64,000 bases of DNA from Flavobacteriaceae bacterium (GTDB lineage Bacteria; Bacteroidota; Bacteroidia; Flavobacteriales; Flavobacteriaceae): positions 52,207 to 116,206 of the forward strand of contig JAQWIL010000037.1 of assembly GCA_029248885.1 (NCBI GenBank). The letters are read 5' to 3'. Positions within the stretch are counted from its first letter, which is position 1, and each line of letters starts with the position of its first letter. Shown here piece by piece: positions 1 to 11,355 of the stretch. The position numbers and the translations under genes are program-made. The notes beneath the pieces were generated by a model that was given only the letters and a program-made list of their open reading frames with translations, ran no database searches and was not told the DNA's origin.

Positions 1-1
1 C

Positions 2-187
2 AACTACGATTTCAATACTCAAATTTTAGCTGCCTCTGTCCGCCATACGATGCATGTACTTGAGTGTGCCAAAATCGGAGCCGACGTGATGACAGGGCCG
101 TTGAGTTCGATTGTGGGCTTGCTGAAACATCCATTAACCGACAGTGGTTTGGCACAATTCTTAGCAGATCATAAAAAAGGAAACTAA
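2..187 (+). CDS. transaldolase / fructose-6-phosphate aldolase family, C-terminal end (partial)
   Basis: Only the last 61 codons are in the window; the gene begins to the left. The frame reads [20 protein letters not shown] and ends with a segment containing [19 protein letters not shown] followed by a TAA stop. This matches the C-terminal barrel end of the short transaldolase/fructose-6-phosphate aldolase family, cytosolic enzymes that transfer or cleave three-carbon dihydroxyacetone units in sugar phosphate metabolism. The catalytic lysine lies upstream and is not visible, so transaldolase and FSA activity cannot be told apart. The next gene has its own promoter. Confidence 0.8.
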   Translation, partial: NYDFNTQILAASVRHTMHVLECAKIGADVMTGPLSSIVGLLKHPLTDSGLAQFLADHKKGN

Positions 188-200
188 ATCTTTTGGCGTA

Positions 201-230
201 TTGGTAAAGCTGGGGTTTTGTGTACTTTTG
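201..230 (+). promoter_or_regulatory. Bacteroidota promoter for the ABC-F gene
   Basis: A perfect -7 element TACTTTTG lies at 223-230 with TTG at 201-203, spaced 19 bp, as in the Bacteroidota consensus TTTG / TAnnTTTG. The box ends 18 nt before the ATG at 249. Confidence 0.7.
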
Positions 231-239
231 CCACTTTAG

Positions 240-2077
<1,838 letters not shown>

Positions 2078-2080
2078 TTG

Positions 2081-2728
2081 CTAATTGTAATAGGTGCTGT
2101 CCCAAATCGCTCGACTAAAGTTTTTGCCAGCAGCAAAGGCATAATAAATGACGATAGCTGCGATAGACTTAGACATAAACATAAAAATCAATAGAAAATC
2201 AGACCAGTTTGGCTCCGCACGAAAGAGGGTAAGCGGCATGAATGAGGTTAGAACTAAACTCAGGAATAGAATCGAAAGGATGCTGGTAACAATGTTTTTA
2301 AATGGCCACATCAACAATTGTCGAAGGGGATGGAGGTCATTCCCCCATTTGTGAATCAAATAATAATACTGGTTTCCAATCGGAACGAACAATAAAGGGT
2401 CATCCGCGTTTTTGAGTTTGAAAAGTTTAGAGGGCGCAACAATTTTCATGTTTTGTAACTCCGTGTTGTGTACTTGCTCTAGTGATTGTATGCTTTCAAT
2501 GGCTTCAACAGGGACATCACCCTTAAAATAATCAAGGTCCAAAAAGCGTAAACGGTAGTCGATACACGTTTTTTTAATCGTATCTCGATGAAAAATTCGC
2601 TTGGTTTCCAATTTTTCAAAGTCGAATTGATTGTACTTACGAGGCAATGATTTTTCAGGTTCCGAAAATGAAGGGGTCGTGTCTTGAGATTGAAGGAGGA
2701 CTTTGTGAAGATCGATAGCAGATAACAT
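2081..2728 (-). CDS. conserved hypothetical protein with C-terminal membrane segments
   Basis: A 215-aa protein I do not recognise as a named family. The N-terminal 140 residues look soluble and mixed charged; two hydrophobic stretches follow at about residues 145-170 and 177-200, so it is likely anchored in the inner membrane with a large cytoplasmic domain. Start ATG is supported by a perfect -7 box 22 nt upstream. The DUF2007 gene follows after 3 nt, suggesting a two-gene transcript separate from pheT. Function unknown. Confidence 0.7.
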   Translation of the reverse strand: MLSAIDLHKVLLQSQDTTPSFSEPEKSLPRKYNQFDFEKLETKRIFHRDTIKKTCIDYRLRFLDLDYFKGDVPVEAIESIQSLEQVHNTELQNMKIVAPSKLFKLKNADDPLLFVPIGNQYYYLIHKWGNDLHPLRQLLMWPFKNIVTSILSILFLSLVLTSFMPLTLFRAEPNWSDFLLIFMFMSKSIAAIVIYYAFAAGKNFSRAIWDSTYYN

Positions 2729-2750
2729 GTTTTTTCTTTTTTAGCAATAC

Positions 2751-2783
2751 CAAAGGTACACAAAAATCAAAAAATAACCCAAA
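2751..2783 (-). promoter_or_regulatory. promoter for the 215-aa membrane protein gene
   Basis: On the minus strand TACCTTTG occupies 2751-2758 and TTTG occupies 2780-2783, 21 bp apart. This is a full match to both Bacteroidota promoter elements, placed just downstream of the pheT stop. Confidence 0.72.
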
Positions 2784-2799
2784 AGAAGAAAACCAAATG

Positions 2800-5205
2800 C
2801 TAACGCAATTCTGCGCCAAAATCCTTTTGAATCCTGTCAAAAATCTTTTTAATCACTTTATCTACTTGTTTGTCTGTTAGTGTTTTATGTTGATCATTTA
2901 AAGTGAAACTTAAACCATAAGATTTTTTCCCTTCTGGAACCCCTTTACCTTCATATACATCAAAAAGTTGAATTGAAGTCACTAACTTTTTTTCGGTTTC
3001 TTGCGCAGCTTTTCGCAGTGATTCAAAAGAGACATCGTGATTGACAAGAAGGGCAAGGTCACGGTTGACAGAAGGAAATTTAGAAATCGCTTGAATATGC
3101 TTTGCTGTATTTGTTGTGAGTGCTTTATATGCCTCGAGATCGATTTCCGCAACAAAAACTTCATTCTCGATGTTTAGACCTTCAAACGCTGAGGTGTCGA
3201 GTTTTCCTATCGATCCGAATGTATTTTGTCCACTTTGAAGATTTATTCCCTCACTGAGATGCATTTGATTTTCCAGTGTATTTTCTGTATAAACGATTCC
3301 TGCTCGTTTACAAATGGCTTCGATGATCCCTTTTAAGTAAAAGAAATCATTGGATTGTCCACTGCTGCGCCATTGATTTGCCTGTTGCATTCCAGTTAGG
3401 CCGATAACCAGATGTTTTCTTTCGATATAATCCGAGCCATCTTTTTGATATACGTTTCCAATTTCAAAAAACCGACAGTTGTTATTTTTCCGATTGAGGT
3501 TGTACTGTATGGCATCAACCAACCCCCCAAATAAAGATGTGCGCATCGTTGAGAGTTCTTGACTCAATGGATTGACAATCGAAACCGCTTTGTCATTTTC
3601 ATTATCTTGCAATTTGGTCAGGGAGTTATTGTAGATTTCAAAAAAACCAAGATTCGCTAGTTGTTGACTGAGTACCCTTTCCGCAAGGTCGGCTGGTTTT
3701 TCACCAGTTGGCATCGAGGTGATCAAGCGATCTGAAAAATCAATGCGGTTGTATCCATAAACCCGCAAGATTTCTTCAACAACATCTGCTTGTCGAGTAA
3801 CATCTACCCGATAACTTGGGATTGAAAGTCCGAGTGTGGTTTCAGAAACATTGTTGATTTTAATATCTAAGGAAGTTAAAATCGACTTAATCTCTTCTCT
3901 AGGAATCTCTTGTCCAATCAACTTGTTGATGTAATCAAATTGAATGGTCAGCTGGTGTTGTTCTACCTTGCCGGGATAATCATCAGAGATTTCACTTGTA
4001 ATTTTACCACCTGCGACTTCCATAATGAGCAATGCAGCACGTTTGAGCGCATAATCACAGAGTTGGATATCAATTCCACGTTCAAAACGAAAAGAGGCAT
4101 CTGTGCTCAGTCCGTGACGTTTGGCCGTTTTTCGAATCCGAACAGGGTCAAAATAGGCGCTTTCTAAAAACACTTCTTTTGTTTTTTCTGTAATCCCTGA
4201 GTCAATTCCACCAAAAACACCTGCGATACATATGGGCTTATCGTCATCACAAATCATTAGATCTTCTTCGTGCAGTTTTCGTTCAATACCATCAAGAGTT
4301 GTAAATGTGGTTCCTTTTGGGAGTGTTTTTACTTTAACGGTATTGGAAGTAATTTCTTCAGCATCAAAGGCATGCAAAGGTTGTCCGATTTCGTGTAGGA
4401 CGTAATTTGTCGCATCAACGATATTGTTGATCGGACTGAGCCCAATTGCCTTGAGTTTGTTTTGGATATGGGCTGGCGAAGAACCTACACTGACCCCCGA
4501 AATTCGGACACCACAGTAGCGAGGTACTGCTTTGGCATCGAGCACATCAACCCGAATGGGTTTTAGAGATTGATGGATGTGAAAATCGTTCACACTGGGC
4601 GTGATTAGTTTGACCTGTTCACCTTGTTGCAGCCAACCTGCTTTTAAATCCCGAGCAACGCCCATATGACTCATGGCATCTGCACGGTTGGGGGTTAAGC
4701 CAATTTCAAAAACTTGATCACACTCAGGTAAAAACACCTCTTGACAAGCAGTTCCTGGTTTCCATTTGTCGTCTAAAACGATGATGCCATCATGACTTTG
4801 ACCAACGCCAATCTCGTCTTCAGCACAAATCATACCCATGCTCACTTGATCACGGATTTTTGCTTTTTTGATTTTAAATGGCTCCCCAGCAATGGGGTAA
4901 ATGGTACTCCCCACTGTAGCGACAACAACTTTTTGCCCTTTGTCAACATTTGGTGCTCCACATACGATTGTCAATGGCTCATCTTGGCCTACATCAACAC
5001 TCGTGACTTTGAGTTTGTCTGCATTGGGATGTTTTTCGCAAGTGAGTACCTTACCAACCACCATACCGTCTAACATTCCTGGAATCGATTCGTAAGTGTG
5101 AATCCCTTCAACCTCCAAACCCAAATCTGTAAGAAGGTCACTTATTTGCGCTGCACTCCAATCTGTATGGACAAATTGCCGTAGCCATTTTAATGATATT
5201 TTCAT
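2800..5205 (-). CDS. pheT: phenylalanine--tRNA ligase beta subunit
   Basis: An 801-aa protein of normal length for bacterial PheT. It forms the alpha2-beta2 synthetase with PheS (not in the window) that charges tRNA-Phe. Domains in order: N-terminal B1, a tRNA-binding OB domain (about 40-150, with GKVLTCEKHPNADKLKV), the B3/B4 editing region (about 215-390, including GVFGGIDSGITEKT and the conserved ASFRFERGID), B5 (about 400-475), and a C-terminal ferredoxin-fold anticodon-binding domain (about 705-801). The start MKISLKWLRQFV is the usual one for the family. A near-consensus -7 box TATCTTTA lies at 5224-5231. There is no sign of a Phe-rich leader peptide in the 54-bp gap to recG. Confidence 0.97.
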   Translation of the reverse strand: MKISLKWLRQFVHTDWSAAQISDLLTDLGLEVEGIHTYESIPGMLDGMVVGKVLTCEKHPNADKLKVTSVDVGQDEPLTIVCGAPNVDKGQKVVVATVGSTIYPIAGEPFKIKKAKIRDQVSMGMICAEDEIGVGQSHDGIIVLDDKWKPGTACQEVFLPECDQVFEIGLTPNRADAMSHMGVARDLKAGWLQQGEQVKLITPSVNDFHIHQSLKPIRVDVLDAKAVPRYCGVRISGVSVGSSPAHIQNKLKAIGLSPINNIVDATNYVLHEIGQPLHAFDAEEITSNTVKVKTLPKGTTFTTLDGIERKLHEEDLMICDDDKPICIAGVFGGIDSGITEKTKEVFLESAYFDPVRIRKTAKRHGLSTDASFRFERGIDIQLCDYALKRAALLIMEVAGGKITSEISDDYPGKVEQHQLTIQFDYINKLIGQEIPREEIKSILTSLDIKINNVSETTLGLSIPSYRVDVTRQADVVEEILRVYGYNRIDFSDRLITSMPTGEKPADLAERVLSQQLANLGFFEIYNNSLTKLQDNENDKAVSIVNPLSQELSTMRTSLFGGLVDAIQYNLNRKNNNCRFFEIGNVYQKDGSDYIERKHLVIGLTGMQQANQWRSSGQSNDFFYLKGIIEAICKRAGIVYTENTLENQMHLSEGINLQSGQNTFGSIGKLDTSAFEGLNIENEVFVAEIDLEAYKALTTNTAKHIQAISKFPSVNRDLALLVNHDVSFESLRKAAQETEKKLVTSIQLFDVYEGKGVPEGKKSYGLSFTLNDQHKTLTDKQVDKVIKKIFDRIQKDFGAELR

Positions 5206-5259
5206 TGATTAATGATCATGTGGTAAAGATACAACGAAGATTTTTTCTATTGACGCTTT

Positions 5260-7365
5260 TTATGAGATGTACTTCCAAATTCCCTTACCAGATTGTAGCA
5301 TTCGTAAGGTATCGGCAATTGGTTTATTTTTCGCTTTTGCCAAAGTTGGATCGTCCGACAACAAATCAATGGCTACATTCCGAACTTGATGAAGGACTAT
5401 TGCATCACGACTTAGATTGGCGATACGCATCTGTAGGATTCCACTTTGTTGGGTTCCCATAAGATCTCCAGGGCCTCTGAGTTTTAAATCTACTTCTGCA
5501 AGCTCAAAACCATCTTGCGTTCGAACCATGGCCTGTATTCGTGTTTTGGCCTCGTTGGACAATTTATTTCCTGTCATCAAAATGCAGTAGCTTTTGTCTG
5601 CCCCACGTCCAATTCGACCCCGTAGCTGATGGAGCTGAGACAGCCCAAATCGCTCGGCACTTTCAATGACCATCACACTTGCGTTGGGAATATTTACACC
5701 CACTTCAATGACTGTGGTCGCCACCATGATTTGTGTTTTTCCGCTTGAAAAACGTTCCATCTCAAATGCTTTGTCCTCGGATTTCATTCGCCCATGAACA
5801 ATACTGACTTGATAATCCGCTTGTGGAAAATCACGTGATATGCTCTCATACCCATCCATTAAATCCTTATAATCCATAGATGAAGATTCCTCAATCAATG
5901 GATAAACAATATAGACTTGTCGTCCTTTTGCAATCTCACTTTTCATAAACTGATTGACTGCTAATCGGTTTCGGTCGGTACGATGAGCAGTTGTAATCGG
6001 TTTTCTGCCAGGCGGTAATTCGTCGATAATTGAGTTTTCCAAATCGCCATATAATGTCATAGCCAAGGTGCGGGGGATGGGTGTGGCCGTCATTACCAAT
6101 ATATGGGGTGGAATTTGATTTTTCTTCCATAGCTTGGCTCTTTGTGCGACACCAAATCGGTGTTGCTCATCAATGATTACGAATCCTAAATTTTGGAAAT
6201 GAACATTGGGCTCGAGTATTGCATGCGTGCCGACAAGAAGTTGTAATTCACCAGATTGAAGTTGGCTGTGAATTTCCTTTCTTTCTGCATTTTTGGTAGC
6301 GCCAGTTAGGAGCTTGATGGTCAAGCCCAAGGGTTCAGCAAGTTGAGATAGAGTCTGGTAGTGTTGCTGTGCCAAGATCTCAGTAGGAGCGACTATGGTC
6401 GCTTGCATTTGATTGTCTAAGGCAATCAACGCACTTAAAAACGCAACGATCGTTTTTCCAGATCCGACATCTCCCTGTAAGAGTCGATTCATTTGCGCAC
6501 CACTACCAAAATCAGAACGAATCTCTTTGATCACTCTTTTTTGGGCATCTGTCAACGAAAAAGGCAAATGATTGTTATAAAAGCTATTAAAAAAATCACC
6601 AACCTTCTCAAATAAATGCCCCTTAAACTGTTTTCGATGTTCCAATTTTTTCTGCAAGAGTTGAAGTTGGATAAAAAATAATTCCTCAAATCGCAGACGT
6701 TTTTGGGCTTTTTCGAGCTGACCTAAATCTTTTGGAAAATGAATGGCAGCTAGTGCTTCTGTTGCTCCGATTAACCCATGATCATTTCGAATATTGTCAG
6801 ACAGAGTTTCCCGTACTCCTAAACGCAACTCGTCAAAAAGGTGTTGCATAATTTGACGCATCGTTCGGTTGGTAATACTTCGATTAATGAGTTTTTCGGT
6901 AGATGGATATACAGGCTGAAACACGGCAGACTTTTTTGTCGCATCTGGTGTTTCTTCCTCAAGTTCGGGGTGAGCAATAGAGCAGCGGGAGCCATACCAC
7001 AACAGTCGGCCAAAGGCAATGTAGCGAACATTTGTTTGAAGCTGCTTTTGAATCCACTGATATCCGCGAAACCAAACGAGTTCAATTTCGCCAGTTGAAT
7101 CTTGAAAGCTAGCAACGAGACGCTTCCCTTTGGCTTGATTGATCAGGCGGATATCGGTAATTTTTCCAATAATCTGCACGTCAGCTTGCACTTTTGGAAG
7201 CTCGGCGATGTTGTAAAATCGAGTGCGATCTACATATCGGTTTGGGAAGTGATACAGTAAGTCTTTACAGCTGTCAATGCCCAATTCGTTGCGAAGTAAA
7301 GTGCCGCGATTTGGGCCGACTCCTTTTAGGTACTCAATAGGTTTTTCTAACAACGCTGCTGCCAT
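5260..7365 (-). CDS. recG: ATP-dependent DNA helicase RecG
   Basis: A 701-aa superfamily 2 helicase that reverses stalled replication forks and processes branched recombination intermediates. The N-terminal wedge/OB-fold domain spans roughly 60-160. Motif I GDVGSGKT is at about 297-304, motif II is DEQH (about 397-400), and motif III MTATPIPRT and the C-terminal QLRGRIGRG motif are present, as in RecG. Length is typical of the family. The start codon lies 4 nt downstream of TATCTTCG (7370-7377), one mismatch from the -7 consensus, suggesting a very short or absent 5' leader. Confidence 0.97.
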   Translation of the reverse strand: MAAALLEKPIEYLKGVGPNRGTLLRNELGIDSCKDLLYHFPNRYVDRTRFYNIAELPKVQADVQIIGKITDIRLINQAKGKRLVASFQDSTGEIELVWFRGYQWIQKQLQTNVRYIAFGRLLWYGSRCSIAHPELEEETPDATKKSAVFQPVYPSTEKLINRSITNRTMRQIMQHLFDELRLGVRETLSDNIRNDHGLIGATEALAAIHFPKDLGQLEKAQKRLRFEELFFIQLQLLQKKLEHRKQFKGHLFEKVGDFFNSFYNNHLPFSLTDAQKRVIKEIRSDFGSGAQMNRLLQGDVGSGKTIVAFLSALIALDNQMQATIVAPTEILAQQHYQTLSQLAEPLGLTIKLLTGATKNAERKEIHSQLQSGELQLLVGTHAILEPNVHFQNLGFVIIDEQHRFGVAQRAKLWKKNQIPPHILVMTATPIPRTLAMTLYGDLENSIIDELPPGRKPITTAHRTDRNRLAVNQFMKSEIAKGRQVYIVYPLIEESSSMDYKDLMDGYESISRDFPQADYQVSIVHGRMKSEDKAFEMERFSSGKTQIMVATTVIEVGVNIPNASVMVIESAERFGLSQLHQLRGRIGRGADKSYCILMTGNKLSNEAKTRIQAMVRTQDGFELAEVDLKLRGPGDLMGTQQSGILQMRIANLSRDAIVLHQVRNVAIDLLSDDPTLAKAKNKPIADTLRMLQSGKGIWKYIS

Positions 7366-7465
7366 ATAACGAAGATAAATTTTTTCAAGAGAATTGTTGA
7401 TAAAGTCTCCTTTTGTTATGGGTTAGCGACTGGATTTTTTCTTTTTTACACGTACTTTAGTAGCT

Positions 7466-9754
7466 GTGGAAGATTACCTATCACAACTCAACGAAGCGCA
7501 ACAAGAGCCCACAACCCATGTGGACGGACCGCTTATGGTCATTGCAGGTGCTGGATCTGGAAAAACAAGAGTGCTGACCTATCGGATTGCGTATTTAATG
7601 CAACAAGGGATAGATGCGTTTTCGATACTAGCACTGACCTTTACCAACAAAGCAGCTCGAGAAATGAAAACACGAATTGCTGAAATTGTTGGCGAGAGTG
7701 AATCCAAAAATCTGTGGATGGGAACATTTCACTCTGTTTTTGCTCGAATCTTACGCGCAGAAGCAGATCGATTGGGCTATCCTTCTAGCTTTACGATTTA
7801 CGACACCCAGGACTCGGAACGCCTTGTCAAGTCGATTATCAAGGAGATGAATCTGGATACAGACATCTACAAGCCAAAGCAAATCCGAAATCGGATTTCG
7901 TCCTTTAAAAATAGTTTGATTACAGTTCATGCCTATCACAACAATCCCGAATTGGTTGAATCAGACAGAGAGGCTAGACGCTCGGCCATGGGAAATATCT
8001 ATAAAAACTACGTCGAACGTTGCTTTAAAGCAGGTGCGATGGATTTTGATGATTTATTGCTCAAAACCAATGAACTTCTCAATCGCTTTCCTGATGTATT
8101 GGCAAAATATCAGGATCGATTTCGGTATATTTTGGTCGATGAGTACCAAGACACCAACCACTCCCAATATTTGATCGTACGTGCTTTGGCAGATAAATTT
8201 CAAAACTTATGTGTGGTGGGTGATGATGCGCAGAGTATCTATGCGTTTCGTGGAGCCAACATTGAAAACATATTGAATTTTCACAAGGATTACCCCGATG
8301 CAAAAACCTATCGACTTGAGCAAAACTATCGCTCAACAGAGTATATCGTCGAAGCGGCTAACAGCGTGATCAATCACAACCAAAACAAGCTCGATAAAAC
8401 CGTATGGACTGCCAACGAAAAAGGTGAAAAGATTGTGATTCATCGCAGTCCATCAGATGGAGATGAGGGTAGATATGTGGCACAATCCATTTTTGAGCAA
8501 GCAATGAATTTGCAACTGCCTTATACTTCTTTTGCCATTTTATACCGTACCAATGCCCAATCTAGAGCGATGGAAGATGCACTTCGAAAACGTAATATTC
8601 CTTATCGGGTGTATGGTGGCCTTTCGTTCTATCAGCGTAAAGAAATCAAAGATATGCTTGCATACCTTCGATTAATTGTGAATCCAAAGGATGAAGAAAG
8701 TTTACGACGAGTAATCAATTACCCTGCTCGAGGAATAGGGGAGACCACAATGAACAAATTGGTGGTTGCAGCGCAAGAGCACAATCTTTCTCTGTTTGAA
8801 GTCGTTGATCAAGCCAACCATTTGCCACTGCAAATCAATGCTGGTGCAAAAACAAAGCTAGTCAACTTTGCGACCTTGATCAAAAGTTTTCAGGTGGCAA
8901 ATGACAACCAAGATGCCTTTGTAATGGCTGATATGGTTGCCAAAAAAACAGGTTTGGTACAAGAACTAAAAAAAGAAGGAACGCCTGAAGCTGTCAATCG
9001 AGTCGAAAATATTGAGGAATTACTAAACGGGATTCGTGATTTTGTAGAAGGTCAGCGCGAAATTGTAGATGCCAAGGGGTCATTGGTTGAATTCCTTGAA
9101 GATGTTGCATTGGCAACAGATTTTGACACTGAGACTACCGATGAAAATGCGGTATCTTTAATGACTGTTCATTTGGCGAAAGGATTGGAGTTTTCGCATG
9201 TCTTTATTGTCGGCATGGAAGACGATTTGTTCCCTTCGGCGATGAATATGAATTCTCGTGCCGAATTGGAAGAGGAGCGTCGACTGTTTTATGTGGCACT
9301 TACGCGTGCTGAAAAACAAGCAACCCTAACTTACACTCAATGTCGATATCGCTGGGGGAAGCTCAATGATGCTGAACCGAGTCGATTTTTGACTGAGATT
9401 GACCCATCCTATGTGGATAATCGCGTTGTGGAGTCAAACTATGAATTCAAACCCTTGGTTGATCCTTCCATTTTTGGGGATAATCAGCCAAAAGTTCGCT
9501 TTAAAAAGCCACCTACAAAATCATCACCTAAACGTGTACCCAAAAACCTAAAGCCAGTTTCCACTTCATCTCATTCCTCTCCTGTCGAACTTGGGGGCTT
9601 GGAAGTAGGAGCAAGGGTGAGTCACAATCGTTTTGGTGCAGGTACAATTGTCTCCTTGGAGGGAAATGGGGGAGATGCAAAAGCGCTGATTGATTTTGAT
9701 GCTAACGGTCGAAAAAACTTACTTTTGCGATTTGCAAAACTTGATATACTTTAG
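7466..9754 (+). CDS. UvrD/PcrA-type superfamily 1 DNA helicase
   Basis: A 762-aa 3'-5' DNA helicase. Walker A AGAGSGKT is at residues 27-34, motif II VDEYQDT at about 225-231, and the QNYRST, DDAQSIYAFRGA and VALTRAEKQ motifs are intact. It opens with the UvrD/PcrA-type LNEAQ motif. After a low-complexity basic linker (about 670-705) the C-terminus forms the small PcrA-type Tudor-like domain (GARVSHNRFGAGTIVSLEG), which in relatives contacts RNA polymerase. It is therefore likely to act in excision repair and transcription-replication conflict. The chosen start is GTG; TACTTTAG (7453-7460), one mismatch from consensus, ends 5 nt before it. The next gene starts 2 nt after the stop. Confidence 0.94.
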   Translation: MEDYLSQLNEAQQEPTTHVDGPLMVIAGAGSGKTRVLTYRIAYLMQQGIDAFSILALTFTNKAAREMKTRIAEIVGESESKNLWMGTFHSVFARILRAEADRLGYPSSFTIYDTQDSERLVKSIIKEMNLDTDIYKPKQIRNRISSFKNSLITVHAYHNNPELVESDREARRSAMGNIYKNYVERCFKAGAMDFDDLLLKTNELLNRFPDVLAKYQDRFRYILVDEYQDTNHSQYLIVRALADKFQNLCVVGDDAQSIYAFRGANIENILNFHKDYPDAKTYRLEQNYRSTEYIVEAANSVINHNQNKLDKTVWTANEKGEKIVIHRSPSDGDEGRYVAQSIFEQAMNLQLPYTSFAILYRTNAQSRAMEDALRKRNIPYRVYGGLSFYQRKEIKDMLAYLRLIVNPKDEESLRRVINYPARGIGETTMNKLVVAAQEHNLSLFEVVDQANHLPLQINAGAKTKLVNFATLIKSFQVANDNQDAFVMADMVAKKTGLVQELKKEGTPEAVNRVENIEELLNGIRDFVEGQREIVDAKGSLVEFLEDVALATDFDTETTDENAVSLMTVHLAKGLEFSHVFIVGMEDDLFPSAMNMNSRAELEEERRLFYVALTRAEKQATLTYTQCRYRWGKLNDAEPSRFLTEIDPSYVDNRVVESNYEFKPLVDPSIFGDNQPKVRFKKPPTKSSPKRVPKNLKPVSTSSHSSPVELGGLEVGARVSHNRFGAGTIVSLEGNGGDAKALIDFDANGRKNLLLRFAKLDIL

Positions 9755-9756
9755 GG

Positions 9757-10359
9757 ATGCGATTGTCTTTTTTTGGACATAATGAAAGAGTGATTCAAAA
9801 GGCGGTTGATATTCTCAATTCGGGAGGTCTTATTATCTACCCTACCGACACGGTATATGCCCTGGGCTGTGCAAGTCACAATGTTAAAGCCCTTGAGAAG
9901 TTGGCGAAAATTAAGCATGCAAAAACGACAAAACCACCTGTGAGTTTAGTTTGTGCATCCATATCCCAAGCAACTGACTACACTGGTCAAATGGACAATA
10001 CGAGCTTTCGATTGCTTAAAACGTATTTCCCAGGCCCTTATACCTTTGTTTTACCTGTTATGCAGAAACTCCCAAAGGCCTTGGGAAAACGAGATTCTAT
10101 CGGGATTCGTGTGCCCAAACACGAAGGGATTTGTGCTTTAATCGAAGCTTTGGGGCAGCCCTTGGCATCTGCATCACTCCATCACGAAGATGAATTGCGA
10201 GATTATACCACGGATCCAGATGAGATTGAACAAGAATGGGGTTCTGTTGTCGATTTGTTCATCGATAGTGGTTTTGGTGGAAACCAGCCATCAACAGTGG
10301 TGGATTTGTGTGTATCACCTCCCAAAATCATTCGTCAGGGGCTAGGGGAGTTTTTATAG
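9757..10359 (+). CDS. Sua5/YciO family protein (putative L-threonylcarbamoyladenylate synthase-like)
   Basis: A 200-aa protein with the Sua5/YciO/YrdC fold, starting with the family hallmark GGLIIYPTDTVYALGC and carrying KIKHAKTTKPP, GPYTFVLP, GIRVPKH and PSTVVDL motifs. True Sua5/TsaC proteins make the threonylcarbamoyl-AMP used for t6A in tRNAs. YciO paralogues share the fold, and their in vivo role is less certain; the KIKHAK stretch is closer to YciO. The t6A partner tsaE is encoded at 58702. It is probably cotranscribed with the helicase (2-nt gap) and is followed by a strong hairpin. Confidence 0.85.
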   Translation: MRLSFFGHNERVIQKAVDILNSGGLIIYPTDTVYALGCASHNVKALEKLAKIKHAKTTKPPVSLVCASISQATDYTGQMDNTSFRLLKTYFPGPYTFVLPVMQKLPKALGKRDSIGIRVPKHEGICALIEALGQPLASASLHHEDELRDYTTDPDEIEQEWGSVVDLFIDSGFGGNQPSTVVDLCVSPPKIIRQGLGEFL

Positions 10360-10366
10360 AACAAAA

Positions 10367-10392
10367 AAAACGCAACCCAAAGGTTGCGTTTT
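10367..10392. terminator. bidirectional Rho-independent terminator
   Basis: A perfect 11-bp inverted repeat, AAAACGCAACC / GGTTGCGTTTT, with a 4-nt loop CAAA. A/T runs lie on both sides, so it can end both the yciO-type transcript (+) and the OmpA transcript (-). Confidence 0.9.
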
Positions 10393-10417
10393 ATAAAGAT
10401 TCTTTTTGTGGTAGCTA

Positions 10418-11275
10418 CTACTCTGTAGTTGCAGCCATTGCTTCATCAAGAAGACTGTAGAACTGATCCAATTTTGGAAGTAATACAATACGAATACGTC
10501 TGTTGTTTGCACGTCCAGAAGCAGTTTCGTTTTCATCTACAGGAATGTATGAACTACGCCCTGCAGCGATCATGCGCTCAGGAGCAACGCCAAATTCTTT
10601 TTGAAGAACGCGAACGATTGAAGTAGCGCGATTCACGCTCAAGTCCCAGTTGTCCTCAAATAGCTCATTGCTGATTGGACGATCGTCTGTGTGTCCTTCA
10701 ACCATAAACTCAAATTCTGGCTTATCGTTAATAATTTTAGCAACTTTCCCAAGGACTTCTTTCGCACGAGCAGTGATTTTGTTGCTCCCCGAGTTAAAGA
10801 CCATTTTATCAGAGATTGAAATGAATACAACGCCTTTTTCAACATTGATTTCAATATCACTGTCATTGATATCGACAAGCGAATTTTTCAATGCAGTTAC
10901 GAGTGCAAGAGTTACAGAGTCTCTACGGGTTACCGCATCTTGCATTCTGCGAATGGTTAAATCCTTTTCTTTCAGCGACTCTAGCGAACGCTCAAGGTTG
11001 TCAGCACCTTTCTTGGTCAAGGTTGTCAGGTTACCCATATTGTTGATGAGATCTTGGTTGTTCTCAATAAGAAACTGATTCTGCTTACGAAGCTCAGCAA
11101 TAGAAGCATCTGTTGCTGCTTTTTCGTCCAAACAAGCATTGAGTTTAACAGTTGCAGAATTCAATAATTCTTGGGTTTCTTTTTGTTGAGTTTCAAGAGC
11201 AGCATATTTCTTTTGGGGTACACACGAAGTGAACAATATTGGGAATGCTACAAGTAAAACGATTATTTTTTTCAT
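10418..11275 (-). CDS. OmpA-family peptidoglycan-binding lipoprotein
   Basis: A 285-aa cell-envelope protein. The start is placed at the ATG giving MKKIIVLLVAFPILFTSC, a lipoprotein signal with acylated Cys18; an in-frame ATG 24 nt further upstream (11299) would add MNKIKIIV and overlap the promoter. Residues about 22-125 form a long heptad-like coiled coil. The C-terminal OmpA domain (about 160-275) has EGHTDDRP and the NNRRIRI arginines used to hold peptidoglycan diaminopimelate. It likely tethers the outer membrane to the cell wall. A perfect -7 box lies 21 nt upstream, and a strong terminator follows the gene. Confidence 0.93.
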   Translation of the reverse strand: MKKIIVLLVAFPILFTSCVPQKKYAALETQQKETQELLNSATVKLNACLDEKAATDASIAELRKQNQFLIENNQDLINNMGNLTTLTKKGADNLERSLESLKEKDLTIRRMQDAVTRRDSVTLALVTALKNSLVDINDSDIEINVEKGVVFISISDKMVFNSGSNKITARAKEVLGKVAKIINDKPEFEFMVEGHTDDRPISNELFEDNWDLSVNRATSIVRVLQKEFGVAPERMIAAGRSSYIPVDENETASGRANNRRIRIVLLPKLDQFYSLLDEAMAATTE

Positions 11276-11296
11276 TACTATGATTTTAATTTTGTT

Positions 11297-11304
11297 CAAA
11301 GTTA
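11297..11304 (-). promoter_or_regulatory. -7 element for the OmpA lipoprotein gene
   Basis: TAACTTTG on the minus strand matches TAnnTTTG exactly and ends 21 nt before the chosen ATG. No convincing -33 TTG is seen at the right spacing. Confidence 0.6.
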
Positions 11305-11355
11305 TTAAAAATAAGATTAATCTTTCTTTATTGTAACGCTTTTTTACAGAGAAAA

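Noticed and set aside
5206..5259. Phe-rich leader attenuator upstream of pheT
   Set aside because: No frame with clustered Phe codons and no terminator hairpin lies in this 54-bp gap.
10650..11078. 142-codon open frame on the plus strand
   Set aside because: Lies entirely antisense to the OmpA lipoprotein gene; the product is Ser/Leu-rich as expected for the complement of that coding frame and resembles no family.
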